The notes under the pieces: model-generated
Database searches by the model: none
Told to the model about the DNA's origin: nothing
Seen by the model: the letters and a program-made list of their open reading frames with translations, nothing else
Position numbers and translations under genes: made by a program
Assembly: GCA_022071955.1 (NCBI GenBank)
Contig: JAJVIM010000012.1
Location: 6,029 to 70,028, forward strand
Length of the DNA stretch: 64,000 nt
Reading direction: 5' to 3'
DNA from: Anaerolineae bacterium
Lineage (GTDB): Bacteria > Chloroflexota > Anaerolineae > 4572-78 > J111
Part shown: in pieces, positions 54,001 to 61,927 of the stretch
Layout: each line of letters starts with the position of its first letter
How positions within the stretch are numbered: the stretch's first letter is position 1

Positions 54001-54115
54001 AAGATAACCGAACCGGCTGCGTCATCAACTCAATTTGGGGAGCGCCCAGTAATTTCAGCGACAACAGCGGCGCGGACGTTATATTTTGATGAGTTTTTAA
54101 CGATTTTTTGACCAT
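51038..54115 (-). CDS. BTAD-AAA-TPR transcriptional regulator (SARP/MalT-like)
   Basis: A 1025-residue regulator. Residues about 18-110 form a winged-helix DNA-binding domain (ALLFYLAASAQPHSRATLATFLW), followed by the bacterial transcriptional activator domain (about 110-255). A STAND-type ATPase follows with FVGRQRELELLHQYY, Walker A LTGEAGIGKTRLA (about 305) and Walker B VCIFIDDWQWLDQ (about 420). The C-terminal 400 residues are TPR-like repeats. Such proteins activate target operons when a ligand or partner frees the ATPase domain. An extended -10 element (TGGTATCAT) lies 17-25 nt before the ATG. Its target is unknown; the peptide transporter cluster next to it is a candidate. Confidence 0.9.
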   Translation of the reverse strand: MVKKSLKTHQNITSAPLLSLKLLGAPQIELMTQPVRLSYLKAEALLFYLAASAQPHSRATLATFLWGNTPEKQARNSLRNALYTIRHSLAPADFLHIERSTIAMNFEHVQLDLALFQAAVTGPASVAQLADGLALWRGPFLDGLSLPDAPEFEGWLADQRAKFESLVVQSLLRLSQMYHQEQRLPEARQTLAQLLEIDPLHEIGHQQLMSLHVQQGNRAAALQQYDALQQRLRDELGVSPSPATQALHLEILRADEPDSGVSSGRVAGGKQQFVGRQRELELLHQYYRAMLPAGPARLVLLTGEAGIGKTRLAHEWLRSLTRLKILTTRCFETEQAIPFQPWIDLIKSTLAETSLNQLDLAEVWLAELAHLVPDIRQQHPQLVPSAVVDPELTRGRIVQAIYHWLEKLCRHKPVCIFIDDWQWLDQASLTLLRYILLSMTGRRLPLLILGTQRDSETPPGWPQLKSMLTREGNLQQIRLNRLTAAEAAALARTMALPPQLQTEGFFRRLFAETEGNPLFIVELLQTLPPDHLLTAANWPLPATIQSVIQSRLARLSNVTAQILAAAAVLGRAFTETQLQQVLPDMPGSALLQAIDDAVAANLLAEQENLYDFTHDKIRDVLLDDLTRSRRRYLHQQVAASLEATLSNDFGRLSYHFEMGGDSLRARNYALRAARQAAELYADDEALGWYEKSQALLGTTPAELSPEAIVKITPFQQSNVSQAQPLDVLGLIFRQRGIIFQRIGRYGEAEAAFVAALQRGQERGRLDEQAAAHNLLSFLAYLRSDYDSVGQHARQALDLATTLGDPALQAPGLRHLGIAVYRTGNYEKARQLYDEALLAYQQANDRLGMAGVYNNIGFVLRTQAYYPAAIEAFQKALAIYKETGQIEGVALIHSNVGRTYAFSGDLPRALEQLSHGLALSQEAHTDWITVKIHRTLGSVFMQSGQWPQALQHARQARALAESLGSDEDLGATVRLLAEIAAAWPAGRLGNPAALFQQSISILRQVGAQDELERAELAYNQYTSSHH

Positions 54116-54335
54116 GCAGAATTAATTTGATGATACCACGGCAGCCAGAAATTATCCAGCCCATATTTTGGCCGGGCAAGCCGATGGATAATTTCGCAGA
54201 TTCGCAATTCGCAATTTTCACGGGAGTCCGGGAGAACCGGGGTTCGACAACGAGAATGCCTGTACGTGGCACAGGTAAAAATTGTGGTTAGGGGGAGCTA
54301 CCCCCCAAGCCCCCCGGCCTGCGGCGCTTTCCTAC

Positions 54336-57300
54336 TCATTTCAGGGTTTGGCCGTAGTCATTGGCAATAATGGTCATATCCAAAATGTTGACCACTCCGT
54401 CGCCGTTCAAATCGGCGGCGGGATCGCTGCTGCCGTAGCGAGCCGCGGCCAGCACCAGATCAAAAATATCAACCCGGCCGTCCTGATTTACGTCGCTGCG
54501 GGCCGCCACATCCACGGCATAAACATCAACCGTAATCGAGTCGTCTTCGCCCGCCGTGGCCACCGACACATTGCCACAAACGGCGGTGTGGTCGCCCAAT
54601 ACGCTGACCAGCCCCAACCCCGTGCCGCTGCTCACGTACACCCGGTTGGTGGTGCGGTCAATGGCCAGCCCTTCGCCGGGGTTGTTGGCCACATTTTGCA
54701 CATACGGCACGTGGAAGCGGCTGCTCCAACCTTTAGGAATAAAGAGCGCCTGGCTCTGCTCGCTGCCATCGGCGGTGGCGGTGGTGGCCCAAAGGTGGCC
54801 GCCATCAAACGCCGGGCCGAGTTGCGGGTTAACAGCAATGGCCCGCAGCGGCACGCGCCGGTTGGGGTTGTAGCCCCGCTGAAACGAAGCCCAGCCCAAA
54901 AACTGGTCCGGCTGGCCGTTCAACGGGCCAATGGCCGCAATTCGATTGGTTTGCACGGTGGCCACGTAGACCACATTCCGCACTTCGTCTACGGCGATGC
55001 CGTAAGGCTGGCCGCTGTCCCACACTTGCACCACCTTGCTGATAGTTGTGCCGTTGATGACCGTGACCGAATTTTGACCGGTGTTGGCCACGTACACCTT
55101 GCCGGTAACCGGGTTGGCGGCCAGATGATGCGGCTGGTTAAACGAGCCGCTCAGCGTGGCCACCACCGCTTGCGTCCCGGCATCAATCACCGATACAGTG
55201 CTATCCAGGCTGTTGGCCACGTAAACAAAGTTATGCACCGGATCAAAGGCCACACCCCACGGCCCCGCACCCACGGCCAGCGATGGCAGCACGGTAAAGC
55301 TGGTGGCATCGCTGTTGGCCTGAATGGGCGTGACCTGCCCGCTGGCGTAGTTGGTCACCCAAATGAGATTTTGGCCGGAATCGTAGGCCAGGCCGTTGGC
55401 CGACTCAACATCAGGAATGGTTTGCAGCACGTTATCGTTGCTGGTATCCACCACAGAGACACTGCTGCTGCCAAAGTTGGCCACGTACAGCCGCTGCCGG
55501 GCCGGATCAACGGCCAGGCCGCGCGGTTCGGTTTGCACGGTCACGGTATCGAGCCGGTCGCCGGCGCAACTGTGGCTGGCCAGCGGCGGCGGCGGCGCGC
55601 TCACCCCCGTGCCGACAAACAGTTTGGCCACAAAACCCTTGCCATAACTGCCCAGTGTGGTATCAAACGCGCCGGGCGTGGTCGGGAAGTCGGGCGAGCG
55701 GGTGTCGCCGGTGAGGTACACGTAGCCGGCCTCATCCTGAGCCAGGCCGTAACTGTGGTCGTCTTCGCTGCCGCCCAAATAGCTGCCGTAAACCAACCCG
55801 GTGCCGTTGGGATTGAGCCGGGCCACAAAAGCATCGAGCCGGGGCGCGCAGCCCGGGCACGTGGGGGCAAAGGCATCGGGTGTGGTGGGGAAGTTGTTGG
55901 CGTAGGTGTAGCCGGTGACCACCACACTGCCGCCGGCATCCACGGCCACATCGCGGGCTTCTTCCTCGTTGTTGCCGCCCAGATAGGTGGCGTAATACAG
56001 GCCGCCGCCGTTGGGCGACAGGCGGGCCACAAAGGCATCGTTGCCGCCGGAATTAAAGCTGGGATCATACGCGCCGGGCGTCACCGGGAAATCGGGCGAG
56101 TCGGTGCGGCCGGTGATAAAGGCGCTGCCGATGCTATCCAGCGCGATGGCCCGGCCGCCCTCGGCCTGGCTGCCGCCCAGCAGCGTACCGTATGCCAGGG
56201 CGCTGCCATCGGGCAAGAATTTGGCCACAAAAATGTCGGCGCTGTTCAGGCTGGTGTCAAACGCGCCGGGCGTGGTGGGGAAATTGGCCGAGCCGGTGTA
56301 ACCGGTCACGTAGGCGCTGCCGGCGCTATCAACGGCAATACCGTAGCTGGAGTCATCGGCATTGCCCCCCAAAAATGTGGCGTACAGCGGGGCGCTGCCG
56401 TCCGCGGCCAGCTTCACCACAAAGCCATCGGAAAAGCCGCCGTTATAGGCCGGGGCCAGCGCGCCGGGCGTGGTGGGGAAGTTGGGCGAGCGGGTATCGC
56501 CGGTAATGTAGGCCTGCCCAGCCTCATCCACGGCCAGGCCGTAGCCAAACTCATCGGTGTTACCGCCCAGCAAGGTGGAATAGAGCAGACCGGTGCCGGT
56601 GGGGTTAATTTTGGTCACGAATACATCGCCGCCGCCGTTGGGGCTGGCGTCAAACGCGCCGGGCGTGGTGGGGAAATCCGGGGAAACGGTGTAACCGGTC
56701 ACAAAGGCGTTGCCGGCGGCATCTACGGCGATGGCGTAGCCCGTTTCGGCGTAAATATCGCCGCCCAGCAGGGTGGCGTAAAGCAGGGTGCTGCCATCGG
56801 GTGAGAATTTGGCCACAAAGGCATCGTTAAAAAAGCCGGTGATGGTGGGGTCGAAGACGCCGGGCGTGGTGGGAAAGCCGGTGTACGCCCGGCCGGTGAT
56901 GTAGGCGTTGCCGGCGGCATCAATGGCGATGTCCTGGCTGCTGTCAAAGTAATTGCCGCCGCCGATGAGCGTGCTGTAGGCCAGATCGCCGGCGGCAGTA
57001 ATGCTCATTTGGGGGGCAGCGGCGGGTGGCGGCGCGGCGGTAAACGGCGCGGTTACCACCAGCCCAGCCACGGTGGGGGCCAGCCCGGCCAGATCGACGG
57101 GCGCGCCGCCGGCTGAAACAACTTGCAGCAGCGGCACCCCCACCTCGCCAAGCGGGGTTGCCAGCCGCAGGCCGCCGGCCCCGGCCAGCGCCAGCCCGGT
57201 AGCACCTTCAACTTGCAGTTGCACGTCGGCCAGCGGCGTGGCGGCGGCAAGGGCCTCATCCTGAATAACCAGTCGCAGGCCGAGCTGCCCGTTTTGGCCG

Positions 57301-57767
57301 GCCAGTTCCAGATCGATGCCGGGGTAGAGGTCAACGTAGCGCACCCCGCCCCACACCGGCACACCGCTTTGCCAGCCCGCCGGGTCGCGGCCGGTAAAAT
57401 ACGAAAAAGTTGGGGATTGCGGGTTGAACGGTTCCAGACGCGGCGCGGGGTTGGCCCCGGCAAAGGTCAGCTTTAGATTGACGCCCTGTTCCGGTTGGGC
57501 AAGCGACTCGTCCGGGGCGGTGGCCGGTGGCGCCAGTATGGTTAGCCACACGGCCTCATCCGTGAGCGAGAGCGTGGTTTGCGCCAGATGCGCCTGAAAT
57601 CGGGTCGCGGTGGCCGGAAACTGGCCCACGTTTTCAATGAACAGCAGTTCCGGCTGGGCCTGCGCACTAACAGGCGATGCGGCCGGGGGCAGCGCCAGCA
57701 ACAGCGCTAGCCCGGCCAACAGCAGCGCCAGGCGGCTAAACCGATCAGAAAGAAGTGCGGTTATCAT
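54336..57767 (-). CDS. Secreted SBBP-repeat / beta-propeller protein with C-terminal dockerin-like repeats
   Basis: A 1143-residue surface or secreted protein, starting at 57767 behind GGGAGATAC. Signal peptide residues 1-35 (LALLLAGLALLLALP ... VSAQA). An N-terminal beta domain (about 36-235) precedes about eight SBBP repeats (235-700), each near 57 residues with the pattern AYVTGxTxSxNFPTTPGAFD. A second propeller of YVTN/NHL type follows (about 715-1040: VYVANTGQNSVTVIN). The last 55 residues are two calcium-binding dockerin-type repeats (DVNQDGRVDIFDLVLAAARY and DLNGDGVVNILDMTIIANDY). No cohesin or sortase gene is nearby. The long leader upstream is probably regulatory. Confidence 0.9.
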   Translation of the reverse strand: MITALLSDRFSRLALLLAGLALLLALPPAASPVSAQAQPELLFIENVGQFPATATRFQAHLAQTTLSLTDEAVWLTILAPPATAPDESLAQPEQGVNLKLTFAGANPAPRLEPFNPQSPTFSYFTGRDPAGWQSGVPVWGGVRYVDLYPGIDLELAGQNGQLGLRLVIQDEALAAATPLADVQLQVEGATGLALAGAGGLRLATPLGEVGVPLLQVVSAGGAPVDLAGLAPTVAGLVVTAPFTAAPPPAAAPQMSITAAGDLAYSTLIGGGNYFDSSQDIAIDAAGNAYITGRAYTGFPTTPGVFDPTITGFFNDAFVAKFSPDGSTLLYATLLGGDIYAETGYAIAVDAAGNAFVTGYTVSPDFPTTPGAFDASPNGGGDVFVTKINPTGTGLLYSTLLGGNTDEFGYGLAVDEAGQAYITGDTRSPNFPTTPGALAPAYNGGFSDGFVVKLAADGSAPLYATFLGGNADDSSYGIAVDSAGSAYVTGYTGSANFPTTPGAFDTSLNSADIFVAKFLPDGSALAYGTLLGGSQAEGGRAIALDSIGSAFITGRTDSPDFPVTPGAYDPSFNSGGNDAFVARLSPNGGGLYYATYLGGNNEEEARDVAVDAGGSVVVTGYTYANNFPTTPDAFAPTCPGCAPRLDAFVARLNPNGTGLVYGSYLGGSEDDHSYGLAQDEAGYVYLTGDTRSPDFPTTPGAFDTTLGSYGKGFVAKLFVGTGVSAPPPPLASHSCAGDRLDTVTVQTEPRGLAVDPARQRLYVANFGSSSVSVVDTSNDNVLQTIPDVESANGLAYDSGQNLIWVTNYASGQVTPIQANSDATSFTVLPSLAVGAGPWGVAFDPVHNFVYVANSLDSTVSVIDAGTQAVVATLSGSFNQPHHLAANPVTGKVYVANTGQNSVTVINGTTISKVVQVWDSGQPYGIAVDEVRNVVYVATVQTNRIAAIGPLNGQPDQFLGWASFQRGYNPNRRVPLRAIAVNPQLGPAFDGGHLWATTATADGSEQSQALFIPKGWSSRFHVPYVQNVANNPGEGLAIDRTTNRVYVSSGTGLGLVSVLGDHTAVCGNVSVATAGEDDSITVDVYAVDVAARSDVNQDGRVDIFDLVLAAARYGSSDPAADLNGDGVVNILDMTIIANDYGQTLK

Positions 57768-58018
57768 TTTGTATCTCCCAATAGTCTGCGGTAATTGGCC
57801 GCAGAAATAGAAAGAGCCATTCCGCTGGGGAAATGGCTCTATGTAAAAAATGGGTGATGGCCGGCAAAAACCACAAACTGACCGTCTGGCAGGGCGTTGC
57901 TTCCCTGCGGCCGGAAACAAACGGCGACAACAGCATTTTGCGGCTTCATTGCTTGGCCTGAGTATTGATCCTTATTAAAGAGCAACGGGATTGCGAGCCA
58001 AAAACCGGCCCGCAACTA
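57768..58018 (-). ncRNA. Long structured 5' leader of the SBBP/dockerin gene (possible riboswitch)
   Basis: About 250 nt lie between the promoter and the start codon. Several stems can form: gcaggg/ccctgc (57887-57907), an outer ccggc/gccgg pairing around it, and a hairpin with gcgagcc near the 5' end. The leader closes with a terminator-like hairpin and then the ribosome site. The order promoter, structured domain, terminator, gene is that of a riboswitch or attenuator. It does not match the cyclic-di-GMP, cobalamin, glycine or fluoride consensus as I know them. Confidence 0.45.
57803..57840 (-). terminator. Terminator-like hairpin inside the leader
   Basis: A 9-bp stem (57813-57821 with 57832-57840, agagccatt and complement) is followed on the minus strand by TTTCTATTTC. 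It lies 36-73 nt before the start codon. Confidence 0.65.
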
Positions 58019-58024
58019 TCCTTC

Positions 58025-58053
58025 AGTATAGCAAGTCCACGGGTCTGTGTCTA
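58025..58053 (-). promoter_or_regulatory. Promoter of the SBBP/dockerin gene
   Basis: Minus strand TAGACA (58053-58048), 17-nt spacer, TATACT (58030-58025) preceded by TGC. It lies just past the stop codon of the next gene upstream. Confidence 0.7.
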
Positions 58054-58094
58054 TTGACATTTGGTACTAATTTGACAATATATGTTAGCTGGAA

Positions 58095-58532
58095 TTAATC
58101 CCGGGCGGGGAGCAGCCCCAACGCCTGAACTCGCTGCATTAAATCCTGATGGTCAAGCTGAAGCACAATCCGCAGCAAATTGTCCTGCTGATATAAAAGG
58201 TAGGTGGCGGCAATTTCCTCAACGAGGGGGCGTTCCGGCTCTTTTTCAAAGCGGATCTGCCACGTTACTTTAACCAGAATGTAGTGCTCATCCAGGCGGG
58301 TTTCTTGAAGGGTCTGGATTTTTGAGGCGGTTAACCCCACCGCCTTGAAAAATCCCTCCCGTTTGGGCAACGCCTTGAGAAAATCGGCCTTTGAAACCGC
58401 CTGCGCGCCCTGCGGGCCGGCAAACATAAAGGAGTCGCTGTATTGCGCTGTGACCAGGGTTGGGTCAGCGGCGTTGCTCCCTCGCTCGTAATCTTCAAAG
58501 AACTTTCTGACAATATCGCTGGCTTGATTCAT
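58095..58532 (-). CDS. NTF2-like (SnoaL/DUF4440-type) protein
   Basis: A 145-residue cytoplasmic protein starting at 58532 behind AGGAATAGAG. The helix-first, curved-sheet pattern (IVRKFFEDYERGSNAADPTLVTAQYSD, then ILVKVTWQIRFEK and IAATYLLYQQDNLLRIVLQLD) is that of the NTF2-like superfamily, which includes small hydrolases, isomerases and ligand-binding proteins. No catalytic residues are evident. It lies 48 nt after a GNAT gene in the same direction and may be co-transcribed. Confidence 0.7.
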   Translation of the reverse strand: MNQASDIVRKFFEDYERGSNAADPTLVTAQYSDSFMFAGPQGAQAVSKADFLKALPKREGFFKAVGLTASKIQTLQETRLDEHYILVKVTWQIRFEKEPERPLVEEIAATYLLYQQDNLLRIVLQLDHQDLMQRVQALGLLPARD

Positions 58533-58580
58533 CTCTATTCCTTTTTGAACCCGCAAGGCAATGTGCCCAGCCTAAAAAAA

Positions 58581-59156
58581 TCAACCCGCTCCGGCGATGA
58601 ACCGTCGCACGTTCCACTCCGAACGCAAGATGGCATACTGATATTCACTGGCCCAGCCATCCCGAAACCAGAAGTTTTGCACAAAATGGGCCTCGCGCCG
58701 CAACCCCAGCCGCTCCAACAGCCGGGCCGAAGCGTTGTTTTCAACATCACAGGTGGCGGTAACCCGGTGCAGCGCCAATTCCACAAACAAATAAGCCAGC
58801 AGGCGATTGATCGCTTCAAAGGCGTAGCCCTGGCCCTGGTAAGCCGGAGCCAGAGTTACACCAATCTCCGCCTGGTGTGGCTCGGCGGCCCGGATATTCA
58901 TAGCGCAGTCGCCAACCAATCCCGGCGTTTGCCGCCGTTCGATGGCCCACTGATACCAGCCGGTTGGGCTGCCGGGGGTTTTGGCCTGCATTTCAACCAG
59001 AAACGCCAGCGCCATATTCCGGGTGTAGGGCCAGGGCCACCCCTGATAACGAGCCACAACCGGGTCGGTGCGGTAAGCCAAAAAAGCGTCAAGGTCGCTA
59101 TCCTGAAACGGGCGCAGGATCAATCGTTCTGTTTCAAGGTGGATTTGTTCAGTCAC
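58581..59156 (-). CDS. GNAT-family N-acetyltransferase (RimJ/RimL type)
   Basis: A 191-residue acetyltransferase from the GTG at 59156 (GGAAG 8-12 nt ahead). IHLETERLILRPFQDSDLDAF is the standard opening of the RimJ/RimL group. The acetyl-CoA-binding region reads APAYQGQGYAFEAINRLLAYL, and VENNASARLLERLGLRREAHFV is the conserved C-terminal part. This group acetylates ribosomal proteins, small amines or antibiotics; the substrate is not predictable. The frame's earlier ATG at 59240 adds 28 residues with no family character. Confidence 0.9.
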   Translation of the reverse strand: MTEQIHLETERLILRPFQDSDLDAFLAYRTDPVVARYQGWPWPYTRNMALAFLVEMQAKTPGSPTGWYQWAIERRQTPGLVGDCAMNIRAAEPHQAEIGVTLAPAYQGQGYAFEAINRLLAYLFVELALHRVTATCDVENNASARLLERLGLRREAHFVQNFWFRDGWASEYQYAILRSEWNVRRFIAGAG

Positions 59157-59240
59157 TCCGGGTCTTCCGATAATTTCCGCATCGCAATTAACTATTGGTT
59201 GCCGGCAATTATGCGCCGGCTGCGGCGGAAAGGCAAGCAC

Positions 59241-59289
59241 CGTAGGTCACGCTTGTCGCGTGACTGTTGGGCTGCAAGCCCAACCTACG
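59241..59289. repeat. 49-bp cloverleaf repeat, copy A
   Basis: The outer stem is cgtaggt/acctacg. Inside are two hairpins, gtcacgc...gcgtgac and gggct...agccc, giving a three-way junction. Copy B at 61734-61782 differs in a few bases, mostly paired changes that keep the stems. Confidence 0.7.
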
Positions 59290-59313
59290 ATTGAGCGACC
59301 TGTTAACTGCCGC

Positions 59314-60171
59314 TTATACTTCATCGCTGAAAAATTCGGGGTACAGCTTTTTTTTACAATCCGGGCAAATACCATGCGAGAATTCCGCATTCGAATGCGC
59401 TTCGATATAAATTTCCACCTGCTGCCAAAACCCTTTGTCATCACGTATTTTTTTGCAATTGGCGCAAATGGGGATCAACCCCCGCAGCGTTTTAATCTTG
59501 GCCAGCGCGGCCTGCAACTCGGCAATTAATCGTTCTTTTTCTTCGCTTTCCCGTTTAAATTGTTCATTGGCGGCCTGCACGCGTTCATATAAACGAACCT
59601 TGACAACGGTCAGGGCCGCCCGGTTAGCCAGCGCGGTCAAAAAATCCAAATCGGCTTCGGTATACTTGCGGGTGTGCCGATCGAGCGCATAAAGGACGCC
59701 TAAAACTTTTCCTTCGGCCAACAAGGGCATCCCAACATATGCCTGCAATGAATATTGGGGCAGCATTGAGTTAGCGGTGAATGGATCACGGCGTACATCG
59801 GGTACTATTACGGGTTGATGATGCTCGATAATCCAGCGCGTAGCGCCGCCCCTGCGCCGCACCCGCTGCGCCGCCTGGTGTGATTGCTGTCCCGGCACAG
59901 TTGTTGCACTCACCGAAAATTCATCATTTTTTGCATCCCAAAGAATAACGCTCGCCCCGCCGCTGGCCGGCAAAAGGTTCGTGCTGACTTCGGCGATGTG
60001 CGCAAGAGTGCGTTGCAGGCTATGTTCCTGATTGATTGTCAGTTCAATGGCAGCCAGCGCCATTTGACGACGGCACAGTTGCTCAAACCTTCTCTGCTCT
60101 GCAGGCAGCACGATGCTCATCTGTCGCTGAACCATCCGCCCCCAGGTTTTGATTGTCTCACTTATGCTCAC
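59314..60171 (-). CDS. GAF-domain protein with C-terminal cysteine motif
   Basis: A 285-residue cytoplasmic sensor-like protein. A GAF domain occupies about residues 45-190 (SLQRTLAHIAEVSTNLLPASGG, IVPDVRRDPFTANSMLPQY, SLQAYVGMPLLAEGKVLGVLY). A coiled-coil (about 195-240) leads to LRGLIPICANCKKIRDDKGFW and GICPDCKKKLYPEFF, a C-terminal module with two CxxC pairs seen in many bacterial sensor and response-regulator proteins, probably metal- or redox-linked. There is no kinase or cyclase domain. The start is GTG at 60171. It lies 51 nt after a PAS histidine kinase gene and probably works with it. Confidence 0.82.
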   Translation of the reverse strand: MSISETIKTWGRMVQRQMSIVLPAEQRRFEQLCRRQMALAAIELTINQEHSLQRTLAHIAEVSTNLLPASGGASVILWDAKNDEFSVSATTVPGQQSHQAAQRVRRRGGATRWIIEHHQPVIVPDVRRDPFTANSMLPQYSLQAYVGMPLLAEGKVLGVLYALDRHTRKYTEADLDFLTALANRAALTVVKVRLYERVQAANEQFKRESEEKERLIAELQAALAKIKTLRGLIPICANCKKIRDDKGFWQQVEIYIEAHSNAEFSHGICPDCKKKLYPEFFSDEV

Positions 60172-60222
60172 TGTTTAGCCTTTTGGGTAGTATTAACTCG
60201 GTTAACGGCCTTTTTACAGCGT

Positions 60223-61410
60223 TCACGCGTTTTGTTTGTTCAGATAAAAACTAAAAACACTGCCCTGGCCCGCCTCACTTTCAACTTCTACCCGCCCGTT
60301 CAATTTTTCTACAATCTTTTTGACAATTGATAATCCCAGGCCATAGCCTTGAAACCGCGGGGGTTCCAATTGGGAAAACGGTTCAAACAGTTTTAACCGT
60401 TGGTCGCTGGTTAGACCCTGCCCATTATCTCTGACCCAAAACTTAACCTCATCGCCACGCAGTTCGCTGCCAATTTCCACTACGGGCGGCTCACCCCCAT
60501 ATTTAACAGCGTTGGTAACATAGTTGTACCAAACCTCTTCAACCCAGGGCGCATAACCCATTGCACTGTGAAAACTATCCGGCACAATCACTTTAGCCTT
60601 ATGCTCTTTTATCATATAATTTAGCCGCTGAATGGTGTTATCAACAATTTGGCTCATCTCTAACGGCCTATGGACCACTTCTTCTTTGCGGATGCTGGCA
60701 AAAACCAGCAGCTCATCGATGATGTTGCTCATTCGCCGGCCATTTTTGGCCAGTTCAGTTAAGTACCCATCCCGTTCCGTTTCTGACAGGGTTCTGTGCA
60801 TTTCCGCCAAAACCTCGCTGTAGCCGATAAGTGTGGTCATTGACGCTTTTAAATCGTGGGCTACCGTGTGAGCAAAAGCGTTTAGCTCTTCGTTACGGAG
60901 TTTCAAGGCCCATTCCGATCGTTTGCGCTCAGTTATATCTGTAATAAACGCTATCCCCAAAATGCCAACTTCCGTATTTAAATAGCTCAAACTAACCTCA
61001 ATTGGAAAATCTACGCCATCCTTTCGCTTGCCGGTCAGGTCCACACCTTTTCCCATTGGCCGGATGTGAGGGTCGTTAAAAAATTTTTGAATATGGGCGG
61101 CGTGGGTAGTTAAATACTGCTCCGGGATAAAAACATTTAGCGAACGCCCTACCACTTCATCGGCTTTATAACCAAATAATTCTTGCGCCCGCCTGTTAAG
61201 CAAAATAACCCTGCCCTCCTGATCACAAACAATCACCCCCTCGGCCAGGGACTCCAGCAAAGTTCTGATAGTGACATCTCCCTGGAATATACCGGCCGCA
61301 AAGGCAATTTGTTTTTGAGTTCGTAATTCTTGCTCAAGCTGTTCGACCTGTTGGTGCATTGAATTCAACTCTTTATCAAGGTGTCGCTTTTTATCAGGAT
61401 CGCGTGTCAT
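60223..61410 (-). CDS. PAS-domain sensor histidine kinase
   Basis: A 395-residue soluble kinase starting at 61410 (AGAGGAAAAA ahead). An N-terminal coiled coil (about 10-35) leads to a PAS domain (about 50-165: LAEGVIVCDQEGRVILLNRR, ELFGYKADEVVGRS, GILGIAFITDITERK). The phospho-acceptor His is in AHTVAHDLKAS (about residue 185), and the ATPase domain has NAVKYGG, DNGQGL and GYGLGLSIVKKIVEK. No membrane helix, so it senses an intracellular signal. No response regulator adjoins directly; the NarL-type regulator at 62.5-63.1 kb has its own kinase. Confidence 0.93.
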   Translation of the reverse strand: MTRDPDKKRHLDKELNSMHQQVEQLEQELRTQKQIAFAAGIFQGDVTIRTLLESLAEGVIVCDQEGRVILLNRRAQELFGYKADEVVGRSLNVFIPEQYLTTHAAHIQKFFNDPHIRPMGKGVDLTGKRKDGVDFPIEVSLSYLNTEVGILGIAFITDITERKRSEWALKLRNEELNAFAHTVAHDLKASMTTLIGYSEVLAEMHRTLSETERDGYLTELAKNGRRMSNIIDELLVFASIRKEEVVHRPLEMSQIVDNTIQRLNYMIKEHKAKVIVPDSFHSAMGYAPWVEEVWYNYVTNAVKYGGEPPVVEIGSELRGDEVKFWVRDNGQGLTSDQRLKLFEPFSQLEPPRFQGYGLGLSIVKKIVEKLNGRVEVESEAGQGSVFSFYLNKQNA

Positions 61411-61810
61411 TTTTTCCTCTGCTTGTTTCCGACTCACCACAAGATTTGCTGGGCCGGTTAACTTTAACAAAACGCGCCGCCAGGAGCAACCCGGCAGCGC
61501 GTTGAGTATACAATAACTTTGATGTTCCGATTGGGCACACGCTGCCTGGTCGGTAAAGTTAAAACTCCAGTAGCGGCGGAGCTTTTCTTGCTGGGGTTGA
61601 TTTTAACACGAACAAATGTAACCGTCGAATTATTACAGAACCGATTACACAGAATTGCCGGGTAGCAACTTACAGGTTGGGCTGAGTTCGCCGTATGGGG
61701 CAAAAAGTTGTGGGGGACAACGTAATTTAGCACCGTAGGTCACGCTGGTAGCGTGACCGTCGGGCTGCAAGCCCGACCTACGACTTTAGCCAATCCGGGA
61801 TGTGGCTATT
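61411..61810. other. Intergenic region with cloverleaf repeat
   Basis: About 400 bases. Copy B of the 49-bp repeat is at 61734-61782. A TATACT on the minus strand (61511-61506) may be a -10 element for the histidine kinase. Nothing else is recognised. Confidence 0.45.
61734..61782. repeat. 49-bp cloverleaf repeat, copy B
   Basis: Same outer stem and two inner hairpins as copy A at 59241-59289. Compensating changes (gtc-ggg with ccc-gac here, gtt-ggg with ccc-aac there) preserve pairing. Confidence 0.7.
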
Positions 61811-61927
61811 TTACACTCCGCTGAGCAACGTTAGCATCAGTGTCAGGATGGCAATGAAAATGCTCAGCCCCAGGGCCAGCCAGGGGCAGTGGCATTGCAA
61901 ATCGGTGAGGGTGGGGATTCTTTTCAT
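61811..61927 (-). CDS. Tiny single-helix membrane protein (38 residues)
   Basis: A short gene whose ATG (61927-61925) overlaps the stop codon of the gene upstream by four bases (ATGA), strong evidence of coupled translation. The protein has a cytoplasmic start with two cysteines in QCHCPW and one hydrophobic helix (LALGLSIFIAILTLMLTLLS) running to the C-terminus. It is probably a partner of the Cys-rich membrane protein encoded just upstream. I do not recognise a family. Confidence 0.65.
   Translation of the reverse strand: MKRIPTLTDLQCHCPWLALGLSIFIAILTLMLTLLSGV

Noticed and set aside
54282..56804. 840-codon open frame on the plus strand with Gly/Ala/Val repeats
   Set aside because: It is the reverse complement of the SBBP and propeller repeats; its periodicity comes from that gene.
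55600..56960. Regularly spaced DNA repeats resembling a CRISPR array
   Set aside because: Period is about 170 bases, repeats are imperfect and keep the reading frame; they encode SBBP repeats.
57840..58018. Cyclic-di-GMP (GEMM) riboswitch
   Set aside because: The GAAA tetraloop and the GGGACGCAAAGCC-type core are not found in the leader, so the class was not assigned.
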